Assembly: GCA_003136635.1 (NCBI GenBank) | Contig: PLFD01000013.1 | Span: 1-43,599, forward strand | Reading direction: 5' to 3' | Source: a candidate division FCPU426 bacterium | GTDB lineage: Bacteria; Oederibacteriota; Muellerivitia; Muellerivitales; Muellerivitaceae | DNA length: 43,599 nucleotides | The notes under the pieces: generated by a model | Seen by the model: the letters and a program-made list of their open reading frames with translations, nothing else | Database searches by the model: none | Told to the model about the DNA's origin: nothing | Shown here: piece by piece, positions 25,955 through 33,798 of the stretch | Position numbering within the stretch: position 1 is the first letter of the stretch | How the letters are laid out: every line of letters starts with the position of its first letter | Position numbers and translations under genes: made by a program

Positions 25955-27196
25955 CTATTTAGATTGAAATTGATAGGCGATTCCATAATGCCCCATTGGG
26001 TCGCCATGATTGATGTGAATGTATGCCAAAAACATCACTGAAATGAAAAGTTGTGCGATCCAGATTATCAATAAATAACGTTGACCAAAGCGTTGATCAC
26101 GTAGTCCCAGCCGGGAGAGCCAAACCCATTCCATAGGAAAACTCATAAGCAAATAATGGCGAATGAGTTCAACGCCCGATAAAGTAAATAGAATACCTGT
26201 CGCAAGAAAAGTGGAATTGATTGCCAACCCAGTATTAGATTGGTCAAGGATACCCCGAAAAAGGCCTCCTGTTTTTTTTGCTGAAATTAAAATAAGGATT
26301 CCAGAAACGATAATAATGATGTGAGCCAAAGCAACGAGGTAAGTCTCCGTTTAACCGATCATGGGATAACCCAGAAAATCAATAAAATGTTGCGTATTGA
26401 AAGTGTATTTAAGGGCTACTCCCAAGGCATCTCCCACCCAATAAAACCAATAGGTTGGGCACAGAATCCACCAAAAGTTTATCGTATTAAACCCACTGCT
26501 AGGATTAGCCAGCATGTATTGCAACCAAAAGATGATCGGGACACCCCCTATCAGCGAACCCGCTAACCACGAGCCCCATCGAACTTTACGATCATGAATA
26601 GCAGTCCAAAGAAAAACACCGCCAGCTAAAAAAAATCCAGCCATTTGAATTTGTCCAAGACAAATACCGATCAACCCCCAAAAAAAAGCGCCTATCCGCT
26701 TATGCCGGTAATACCAAGCAATCCACATAAGAATACAAAAAAGTGGAAGTGTTGACGGATTCCAGATCTTTCTTTGAAAAAGAATTGCCATTGGGTTGAC
26801 TGCCGCAAATACTGTCGCCCAGCGCCAAGACATTCTTTCTGGTTGTGGCAATAGATAAAAACTAAAAAAAGCCAATAAAAACAGGCCAAGAATATTAAGA
26901 AGTTGTACTGACCGAGCAAGTTCAGGAGGAGTGGACGCATGGGTGATTCTTGATAGAATTGGGAAAATCCAAACACTCATCCCAAAAGCTTTTCCACCCA
27001 CTCCAGTCGTTGGTCCAATGATTGGCCAAGGTTCAGTGACTCCCACTTTCTGGGAAGCGTCGAAAAATGTTTTTTCGTCGAATTTGTATTCAATATCACC
27101 TGGGTATGCGAGACGAAGAATCACCCCGATAAGAAGGGCAAAAAAAAGAAAAATCCACCATTTATTCTCATTTGTTGTTTTTATAATAACGTTCAT
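25955..27196 (-). pseudogene. Paralogue of the 132-1367 GT-C gene, interrupted by an in-frame stop
   Basis: The coding frame starts at ATG 27196 (MNVIIKTTNENKWW) and reaches a TAA at 26353-26351. It then continues in the same frame as TETYLVALAHIIIIVSG to the end YGIAYQFQSK at 25955. Against the 0.1 kb gene the two pieces align without a gap: YPLIGG-MGTYLV matches YPMIG-stop-TETYLV. So one codon, not a frameshift, splits it. The sequence is visibly more AT-rich than its paralogue. The C-terminal piece has a potential start at 26329, but the family needs all spans, so loss of function is the likely state. A sequencing error would have to change the stop codon itself. Confidence 0.85.
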
Positions 27197-27464
27197 ACCA
27201 CACCCTGGCCTGATATAGTTTTTTCGAAAAAGTTGTATTAGAAAATTAAATGACACGATCTGGCCCGTAAAAAACATGATTTGTAAAAATTTTTGGCTAA
27301 CGGTTCGCCTGCAAGAGATTTTCAATTATCTAACATTAGATAAAATTAAACAGCAAAATCCTATTCCGAAATTATTTAATAGAAGAATTTAATACTCCAA
27401 ACTGTGATTTAATTAGTATCGTCTAAATGGCGCACAGGTCTGAATCCTTGACGAGGTCTATCAC

Positions 27465-28703
27465 TTGAAAATCCAGAACACAAACAGTCTTTCAACAGGC
27501 CATTACGCGATTTGTCTCTTTTTATTTTCAGTTTTGATTTTGCTGAGAAACCCGACGCTGCATCCCGATTTCTGGGCCGAGGACGGAGCTTTTTTTTACA
27601 AAGGCGCGTATGAATTCGGTCTCCATTCCCTGCTCATCCCCGAGAACGGGTATTTGCAGACGTTTGCGCGGATGGCGGGAATATTTTCCCTCGGCTTTGA
27701 TATTTTATATGCCCCTCTGGTTTTCTATTTAATCGCTCTAGCCGCCCAGGTTTCACCCATTGCCCTATTATTATCCCGAAGGTTTGACAGGCTTGTGCCC
27801 AGCCTCAAGCTCAGGCTTTTCATTTCCTTTTGCTATGTCATTGTTCCCAATTCTTGGGAAGTCAACCTGAACGTTACCAACGCCCAATGGCATCTCTCCA
27901 TCCTGGCATTCTTATTGATTGTGTGTCCGGAGCCGAAACAAGTTTTTCTTAAAGTAATAAACTCTGTAGTATTGATCATTTGCGGATTAAGCGGCCCCTT
28001 TTCCGTATTTTTGTCTCCCATCGCCGCATACGAACTCTATGAAAAAAGAACGGGAGAAACCCTCCGGAAGGCTATTCTCGTCTGCTCAACCGCAGCTATT
28101 CAGTTGATTATTCTATTAAGAACCATGGAAGCCACCAGAAGTACCGCCCCGCTGGGAGCCAGTGTGGAGTCTTTTATTCAGATACTTGGCAATAATGTAT
28201 TTACGGGCGGAATATTGGGCGGCTCGGGAACAACGATGATCGGTGCCTGGCTGTCGACCTTAAACTATTGTCATGTTCCCGTGGCGATAATTTTAATCAC
28301 GGTAGCAATTTCGCGTAGTCCCGTCATTTACAGAGAATTTATATTTTTCGCCTTCGCTATTATGATCGCCGGGCTTATTAAACCACAGGCCTCACTTACC
28401 GAACCCCAGTGGCCCCTATTGGAAGTATTTGGTGCGAGCTGTAATCGTTACTTCTTAATACCCATCCTTGCCTGGCTCACCACCCTGATTATTCTCAGTT
28501 TCAAGGGAAATAAGGCCATAAGCTATTTTTCAAGATCATTAATCGCGGTTATGCTTTTGCTGCAACCTTATAATTTTTTATACGTCAAATATGGTCATCC
28601 CGATTTTCGTGAAACAGTTATCGAATTCCATAACGCAAAACCTGGAACCGAAGTGATTTTTCAGGAAAATCCCCCCGGATGGTCTTTTGTCTTAAAAAAG
28701 TAA
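27465..28703 (+). CDS. Multi-membrane protein, GT-C-like, unknown donor
   Basis: 412 residues with about eleven hydrophobic spans. The first loop after span one carries HPDFWAEDGAFFYKGAY, an acidic motif in the position expected for GT-C transferases and reminiscent of GtrII-like or DUF membrane glycosyltransferases. It is not similar in sequence to the paralogue families nearby. The start is TTG 27465 behind GAGG. It is flanked by the broken paralogue and by a 621-bp non-coding stretch, so it appears monocistronic. Confidence 0.72.
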   Translation: MKIQNTNSLSTGHYAICLFLFSVLILLRNPTLHPDFWAEDGAFFYKGAYEFGLHSLLIPENGYLQTFARMAGIFSLGFDILYAPLVFYLIALAAQVSPIALLLSRRFDRLVPSLKLRLFISFCYVIVPNSWEVNLNVTNAQWHLSILAFLLIVCPEPKQVFLKVINSVVLIICGLSGPFSVFLSPIAAYELYEKRTGETLRKAILVCSTAAIQLIILLRTMEATRSTAPLGASVESFIQILGNNVFTGGILGGSGTTMIGAWLSTLNYCHVPVAIILITVAISRSPVIYREFIFFAFAIMIAGLIKPQASLTEPQWPLLEVFGASCNRYFLIPILAWLTTLIILSFKGNKAISYFSRSLIAVMLLLQPYNFLYVKYGHPDFRETVIEFHNAKPGTEVIFQENPPGWSFVLKK

Positions 28704-29324
28704 CTTAAATTTAAAGCCACAGGAAACAGGGAAAGATAAAGAATATCTCAATCTGTTTTTGCCGCAATCCCCGCGTAACCCGAGCTTTCCAAATAGATCA
28801 GAAAGCCGGAACAAAAACTTTAGTTTTATAGTTTGTTTATTGGTTTTTTCAGAAAACAGTCGGAACAAGATTCGCTCTTTGGTAAGGTTGAATCCTACTT
28901 TCGGCTCTCACTAAAATTTAAAATCAAGATTTCTTGATAGAACCTTACCATCGACAGCCTTAACTTTTCAGCTTTCCACGTCTTTAGCTTTTTGGTCAAT
29001 CCGGTCAATAATTGATAATTGGCGTTTTTTTCAGCAATCTCCCGATTTAGACTTAAATTTGCATTAACCCCGTTTAAATCTTTCTTTAAACCTTCATGGC
29101 GAAGTGTGTACCCACTCCGATAAATTCCCAGTTAACATTTCGACCTAATTCTAGGACAATACCGCGCATGCCAAACCGAAAACCTTTTTGATTTTGGAAT
29201 TGATTTACCTCAAACGCAACGTTATTACCCAAGTTATGATTTGTACGGCTACAAAATTTTCAGTAAATACTGACTTTTCAGTTTGTACTAAAGCTAATTT
29301 AAGTTATTAAAAAATGAGGTGTTC
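28704..29324. other. Non-coding stretch with inverted repeat and gene remnant
   Basis: 621 AT-rich bases without a credible gene. An inverted repeat GGTAAGGTT (28881-28889)/AACCTTACC (28941-28949) encloses a small palindrome, ATCAAGA-T-TTCTTGAT. From 29122 to about 29191 lies a copy of the promoter and first codons of the 24362 gene. The remainder shows nothing I can identify. Confidence 0.6.
29122..29191 (+). pseudogene. Fossil promoter and start of the 24362 paralogue
   Basis: The bases match 24316-24383 almost continuously. A promoter-like TTAACA-N17-GACAAT (29132-29160) stands seven bases before an ATG (29168), followed by codons for MPNRKPF and then TGA (29189-29191). The intact gene reads MPNRKTFLIL at the same point. 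Similarity stops about here, and the working gene starts at 29325 with a different leader. This is best read as a leftover 5' end from a gene duplication. Confidence 0.75.
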
Positions 29325-30635
29325 ATGTCGCGTTCTGTGAAATTCATTCTTCTTTTTATTTTCCTTTTAATTTTTCGAATTACCTTTGGGCTTTCCCAGC
29401 CTTTTTTCAGTCCCGACGAGTTACAAACCTATTTAATCGGCTTAAAAACTTTCACCAATCATTTTTGGCCTTATTTCGGGCCGGACCTCATCGTGACCGA
29501 AACGGGTTTTTACACTCAAATCCCTGGCGCTCTGGAAGGATTGTGTGTCGGCCTGCCTTTTTATCTTTTACCCATTCCCGAAGCGCCTTTTATGTTCTTG
29601 AATTTGCTATCGCTGTCCGCTTTGGCTTTGCTGTCCTGGTATATTTCAAAACGAGTGAAAGAAATCCCTTTTCTTTTTATTTTCGCTTGGCTGGCCCTGC
29701 TGCCCTGGAATCTTCACGAATCGACCAATATCATCAACCCCTCCTGGCTTTTGTTCGGCAGCGTTTTTTTCTTTATCGGTTTTTTGGAAGCCATACCTGA
29801 AACTTCGTTAAAATTCTGGTCGCCATTTACCGCTTTTCTGGCCATGGGGTTCGGACTTTTTTGGAATATCCAATTTCATTTTTCGTGGGTCTTGCTACCG
29901 CCTTTTATTGTCATGGCTTTGGCCTGGCGGCTTCGGCAGAGAGTTCTTCGTTCTTTTTCAGAAATCGGGGGATTGGTGGTCGGCGGCCTGATTTCGGGTG
30001 CTTTTTTAATACCAACCCTTATCGTCTATGGTCTTCATCAAACCTCCAGCGGTTTGAACCTGGCCGTACAATTTAATTTTAAAAATTTTGAAGCCATCTA
30101 TCTTGTCATACCCCGTTTTCTTTCTTTGGTTTGCTATGAATTGCCCCGTTTTCTAGGGCCAGGCTCCAGTGATCGATGGGGCGCAGTAAAAGGATTCCCC
30201 GTCATGTTCCTGCCTGCCATCTTTCTGTGGATCGTGGGATTAATTCAGCCCTTTTTTCTTCTCATCATGGGCTTCATCAAAGACCCGAAACATAAAGATT
30301 GGAAAGCCATACATATCCTGACCGGCATCAGTCTCTTATTAGTTTGGGCCAGCTTTTGGTTTACTTCCAAACCCCCTCAAGCCCACATGTACTACATTCT
30401 TTTGCCGCTGATTTCGATTTATTCTTTTTACATTTGGGGCCGGTTAGCCGTGAATAAAAGATGGAGAATTTTCGGAATTATTTGTCTGGCCGCGAGTTTT
30501 TGGTTTGAATCGTCTTTCATCGTCTGGCAAATACCCTTTTCGTCGCTTTATACGAACCGGGCCAAAGTTGCCGACGCGATTGACCATCAGGATTACACGC
30601 TTTTGGGCGAGCGCCGTCCAGGAAGCCATAACTAG
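29325..30635 (+). CDS. Multi-membrane GT-C type glycosyltransferase-like protein, paralogue B
   Basis: 436 residues, about ten hydrophobic spans. The acidic loop after span one is FFSPDELQTYLIGLKTF. It is similar to the 24362 product from end to end, including the closing DYTLLGERRPGS, but lacks a segment of about 65 residues present there. I choose ATG 29325 because GAGGTG lies just upstream; an in-frame GTG at 29319 is the alternative. The GH44-like glycosidase gene follows after 15 bp, so both are probably co-transcribed. Confidence 0.8.
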   Translation: MSRSVKFILLFIFLLIFRITFGLSQPFFSPDELQTYLIGLKTFTNHFWPYFGPDLIVTETGFYTQIPGALEGLCVGLPFYLLPIPEAPFMFLNLLSLSALALLSWYISKRVKEIPFLFIFAWLALLPWNLHESTNIINPSWLLFGSVFFFIGFLEAIPETSLKFWSPFTAFLAMGFGLFWNIQFHFSWVLLPPFIVMALAWRLRQRVLRSFSEIGGLVVGGLISGAFLIPTLIVYGLHQTSSGLNLAVQFNFKNFEAIYLVIPRFLSLVCYELPRFLGPGSSDRWGAVKGFPVMFLPAIFLWIVGLIQPFFLLIMGFIKDPKHKDWKAIHILTGISLLLVWASFWFTSKPPQAHMYYILLPLISIYSFYIWGRLAVNKRWRIFGIICLAASFWFESSFIVWQIPFSSLYTNRAKVADAIDHQDYTLLGERRPGSHN

Positions 30636-30650
30636 TCTTAAGGAGACACC

Positions 30651-32213
30651 ATGGTTCATTGGATAGCTTTGTTTTTTCTTTTCGTTTCTCCCTCCCTAGC
30701 CGCCGACTTGCATTTTTTAATTATCCCGGATGCGGTCATCGGCCCCATTAGCCCTTACATTTACGGCCTTAACGACCAGGACCCTGCCGATACGAATGCC
30801 ACCTTCCGGAGGTTGGGCGGAAACCGACTGACCGGCTACAACTGGGTGAACAACGCTTCCAACGCCGGCAGCGACTACCAACAATACAGCGATGACTGGT
30901 TTTGCAAGAACCATCTGAAATTCACCAATTGCGATGAACCCGCCGCCGCGGTGATTGATTTTGTGGAACAAAACCAGAAATCGGGTATGGATTCGCTCAT
31001 TACGGTGCCCATGGCCGGTTATGTGGCCGCCGACAAGAACGGCCCGGTATTCGACTCTGAAAAGGCTCCCTCGGCCCGCTGGAAACCCATCGCTTTCCGC
31101 AAAAAGGGTCCTTACACCCTGAACCCCAATCCCGAAAGCAAAGTGGTTTATGAGGACGAGTTCGTCAATTATCTGGTTCAAAAACTTCATTCCGCCGCCC
31201 AGGGTGGCATTAAGTTTTACGATCTGGATAACGAACCCGATATTTGGTCGACCACCCATCCCCTCCTTCACCCGAAGAAGACTTCCTATTGGGAACTGAT
31301 GAATAAAAGCGAAACCCTGGCTTACAGCATTTTAAAAATCGATCCCAACGCGATGATCCTGGGCCCGGTAAGTTATGGCTGGAACGGCTTTTTAAGTCTG
31401 CAAGACGCGCCAGACAGCGCGGACGCCAACCAAAGCTTGGGAACTTTTTTGGATTTTTATCTGGACCAGATGAAATATATCGAATCGCGCGATGGCGAAC
31501 GGCTTTTGCATGTGCTGGATGTGCACTGGTATCCCGAAGCCCAGGGCGGCGGCAAACGCATTACGGAGAATGATATTACCCCCGCGTCTATTGAGGCCCG
31601 TCTTCAGGCACCCCGGAGCCTTTGGGACCCCAGCTATGTGGAACAAAGCTGGATTACGAACAACAGCAAGGAACCCATCCGATTGATTCCCTGGTTACAG
31701 GAGAAGATCACCAAACATTACCCCGGCACAAAAATAGGGATTTCTGAATATGACTACGGCGCGGGCGACCACATTTCGGGCGGATTAGCGATGGCGGATG
31801 TGCTGGGCGTTTTTGGGAAGAATGATGTTTTCCTGGCCAGTTACAACGGCGATTTAAAACCCTATAACCAGGCCGCTTTAAAAATTTACCGCAACTACGA
31901 CGGTAAAAACTCCACCTTCGGAGATACCGCCGTTTCCGCCGCTGGTGAAGATATTACCCAGACCTCCACTTACGCCGCCACCGACAGCAAACACCCCGGA
32001 CTGCTTTGGGTATTAGTCATCAACAAAAACCAAACCAGTTCAATTAATGGAAAATTTAAGATTCAGGGACAAACCAGCTACAAAGCTTATGCCGCTTATG
32101 GTTTTAACGCCAAGTCATCTGCCATTCAGACTCTTTCCGGCGGGTCATTAAGCCAAAACCAGTTTGATTATTCCCTGGCGCCTTTATCGGCGACATTGTT
32201 TGTTTGTCGGTAA
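30651..32213 (+). CDS. Secreted glycoside hydrolase, GH44-type
   Basis: 520 residues with a signal peptide (MVHWIALFFLFVSPSLAA). The TIM-barrel has the GH44 acid/base signature YDLDNEPDIWSTTHP (Glu195) and the nucleophile in IGISEYDYG (Glu366); VLDVHWYPEAQGGGK lies between. A small beta domain closes the protein, as in GH44 endoglucanases/xyloglucanases. It would cut beta-glucan chains outside the cytoplasm; the true substrate is unknown. AGGAGA precedes ATG 30651. Its position directly behind a glycosyltransferase-like gene hints that it acts on a self-made polysaccharide as well as, or instead of, plant glucans. Confidence 0.9.
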   Translation: MVHWIALFFLFVSPSLAADLHFLIIPDAVIGPISPYIYGLNDQDPADTNATFRRLGGNRLTGYNWVNNASNAGSDYQQYSDDWFCKNHLKFTNCDEPAAAVIDFVEQNQKSGMDSLITVPMAGYVAADKNGPVFDSEKAPSARWKPIAFRKKGPYTLNPNPESKVVYEDEFVNYLVQKLHSAAQGGIKFYDLDNEPDIWSTTHPLLHPKKTSYWELMNKSETLAYSILKIDPNAMILGPVSYGWNGFLSLQDAPDSADANQSLGTFLDFYLDQMKYIESRDGERLLHVLDVHWYPEAQGGGKRITENDITPASIEARLQAPRSLWDPSYVEQSWITNNSKEPIRLIPWLQEKITKHYPGTKIGISEYDYGAGDHISGGLAMADVLGVFGKNDVFLASYNGDLKPYNQAALKIYRNYDGKNSTFGDTAVSAAGEDITQTSTYAATDSKHPGLLWVLVINKNQTSSINGKFKIQGQTSYKAYAAYGFNAKSSAIQTLSGGSLSQNQFDYSLAPLSATLFVCR

Positions 32214-32293
32214 GGCTTAGTTGCAAAGTGTTACAGGAAAAAATTTGAAAATGCTTTTTCTTGTCCAATCTAGATTCCCGCCGTGGACACATT

Positions 32294-32908
32294 TTATTTC
32301 TCATCATTCTTTTCAAGCGGTTCAGCAAAAGATTTCTTGGGGTTCCAAATCATCTGAATTTCCCCACCCGAATAAGGCATCGTTTCCGGCGCTTGAAGTT
32401 CTTTTTTTATGGGTTTTGGTTTATCCTTTTTCTCAGAATCATCTTCCCCATTAGTATTCACGTCTTCCACTAAATAGACCCTCAAAATGTTCTCGTTGGA
32501 ATCCAGGTAAACGGTTTGATCTTGGGTACCGATCGCGTAATGCCCGAAATGGTTGACTACGACTCTTAATTTCCCCGTCTCATCGTAAAAATAGTCTGTG
32601 GATATTGCCATGTCACCGTCACCATAGCTAATCGAATAAGCCCGAATGCGGCCCTCGCTGTCGGCATAAAGACTTTTTTTCTCGACCAATTCAGAATCAT
32701 CACCCCTGTCCTTAACCTTCTCCTTGAATTGCTTGGTTTTAATACTAGCGTTGATTTCATTCTCCATTTGTTTAAGAAGGTTTATTTGCTTTTTGATCAC
32801 AGGAGCTATGGGAAGTGTCGCGGAGAGAGGAATCGGAGTTTGTGTATATCCTGCGAAAGGCAAGAAAACAAAAATGATTACTATTAACAACCTCATATTC
32901 AGACCCAT
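32294..32908 (-). CDS. Exported protein of unknown function
   Basis: About 204 residues. A signal peptide (MRLLIVIIFVFLPFAGYTQ within the first 25 residues) precedes a charged coiled segment (about 35-75) and a beta-rich region with YADSEGRIRAYSISYGDGD and DYFYDETGKLRVVVNHFG. The latter resembles the short YD-type beta hairpins found in surface and toxin-type repeats, and here may form a small beta sheet. The C-terminus is highly charged (EDDSEKKDKPKPIKKE). ATG 32908 follows GGGGAGG; the frame runs further upstream to 32983 without support. No family recognised. Confidence 0.72.
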   Translation of the reverse strand: MGLNMRLLIVIIFVFLPFAGYTQTPIPLSATLPIAPVIKKQINLLKQMENEINASIKTKQFKEKVKDRGDDSELVEKKSLYADSEGRIRAYSISYGDGDMAISTDYFYDETGKLRVVVNHFGHYAIGTQDQTVYLDSNENILRVYLVEDVNTNGEDDSEKKDKPKPIKKELQAPETMPYSGGEIQMIWNPKKSFAEPLEKNDEK

Positions 32909-33261
32909 AAAATGCCTCCCCATCATGGACTGCCCAACACCCCCACCAGAATGCCGGTTTTGGCTTAGCCTTCTGACAGACATAGTCTAATAGTTTCTCG
33001 GTCAATTCGTTATTGCCGAAAACAAGCAACCCTGGTCGGTCAAGGATCGGTTTTGAACGCTTATTTATTAAACCGGTGTTTCTGCCCATCCTCCCCTAAG
33101 CCAAGGCTTCGGGGATAGGAAGTCGGTCGCCTATATACCAGTCAGTTTTTCTGTCGGTAATTGTCAGTCTTGCGTCCAAAGTGTCCGACGGCTGGACACT
33201 TTGGGCCAGAGGAGAATATTTTGTCCCGAGTCGGGAAAAATTCAGCTCCGAAGTCGGTATC

Positions 33262-33690
33262 TGGCACATTGTGCCACCGATTGTGCCAAACTTTCCGCCG
33301 GTAGTTATTGTGCCATTACCGGCATTCTTGCGGTTGGCACAATGGCACAATAAACTCAGTTTAATTAAGACTTAATAAAACCCAATAAATTACGGGCATT
33401 TTGAAAGTTCTGGCCATTAACCCGATTGTGCCACTATTGTGCCAAACTTTTCTGGCGGTGGTTATTGTGCCACTACCGGCGTTCCGGCAGTTGGTACAAT
33501 GGCACAATCAATTGGCACGATTCCCATAACTCAATTAAGACTGAATAAAACCCAAGAAATTATGGGTATTTTGAGGAATCTGACGGTTCGATCGATTGTG
33601 CCACCATTGTGCCAACTTTTCCGCCAGAGTTGATTGTGCCACTGTCGGAATTCCGGCGGGTGGCACGATGGCACAATAGACTGGCACAAC
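33262..33690. repeat. Three-unit palindromic array of ATTGTGCCA/TGGCACAAT
   Basis: About 18 copies of the 9-mer, nine in each orientation. Forward copies start at 33268, 33280, 33307, 33425, 33436, 33464, 33595, 33606 and 33633. Reverse copies, some with one change, start at 33262, 33335, 33343, 33492, 33500, 33513, 33661, 33669 and 33682. They form three units with periods of 157 and 170 bp. In each unit two forward copies pair with two reverse copies as a long stem. An inner stem such as CCGGTA/TACCGG encloses a third forward copy. The units are joined by a conserved linker containing AATTAAGACT-AATAAAACCCAA. Confidence 0.9.
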
Positions 33691-33760
33691 AACCACCCGG
33701 TCGATAGCTATAGTTTCCGACCGTCCTCCGTTTTGGTTTCGAACGCTAAACCCTTGTTTC

Positions 33761-33788
33761 TTGTTAAGGCCTCTAAAAGTAGTTAATA
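33761..33788 (+). promoter_or_regulatory. Candidate prfC promoter close to the start codon
   Basis: TTGTTA (33761-33766), a 16-bp spacer and TTAATA (33783-33788) precede ATG 33799 by ten bases. There is no Shine-Dalgarno, so the mRNA would have a leader of only a few bases. Confidence 0.55.
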
Positions 33789-33798
33789 TACCGCCCCT

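Larger units (their letters stand above)
32909..33798. other. 890-bp palindrome-rich non-coding region upstream of prfC
   Basis: No credible gene. The left part holds a perfect 11-bp inverted repeat, CCAAAGTGTCC (33176-33186)/GGACACTTTGG (33194-33204), and smaller palindromes CCCGA-G-TCGGG (about 33225) and CCCCTAAGCC/GGCTTCGGGG (33093-33114). The right part is the 33262-33690 array described separately. Imperfect direct repeats (GGTTTTGAACGCT at 33049, GGTTTCGAACGCT at 33735) bracket the region. Short open frames crossing it are products of the repeats. Confidence 0.7.

Noticed and set aside
26351..26353. Recoding of the GT-C stop as selenocysteine or pyrrolysine
   Set aside because: The codon is TAA, which is not used for either, and no structured insertion element is visible downstream.
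33096..33375. Short open frames crossing the palindromic region on both strands
   Set aside because: They consist of translated repeats, have no Shine-Dalgarno and overlap each other; no family resemblance was seen.
33335..33690. TGGCAC strings as sigma54 -24/-12 promoters
   Set aside because: The second GC is two bases too close (TGGCACAATGGCAC) and no TTGC follows at the right distance; the motifs run equally in both directions.
33262..33690. CRISPR array or integron attC sites
   Set aside because: There are no equal-length unique spacers, the units are 157-170 bp and internally palindromic, no cas or integrase gene is near, and the RYYYAAC/GTTRRRY core of attC is missing.
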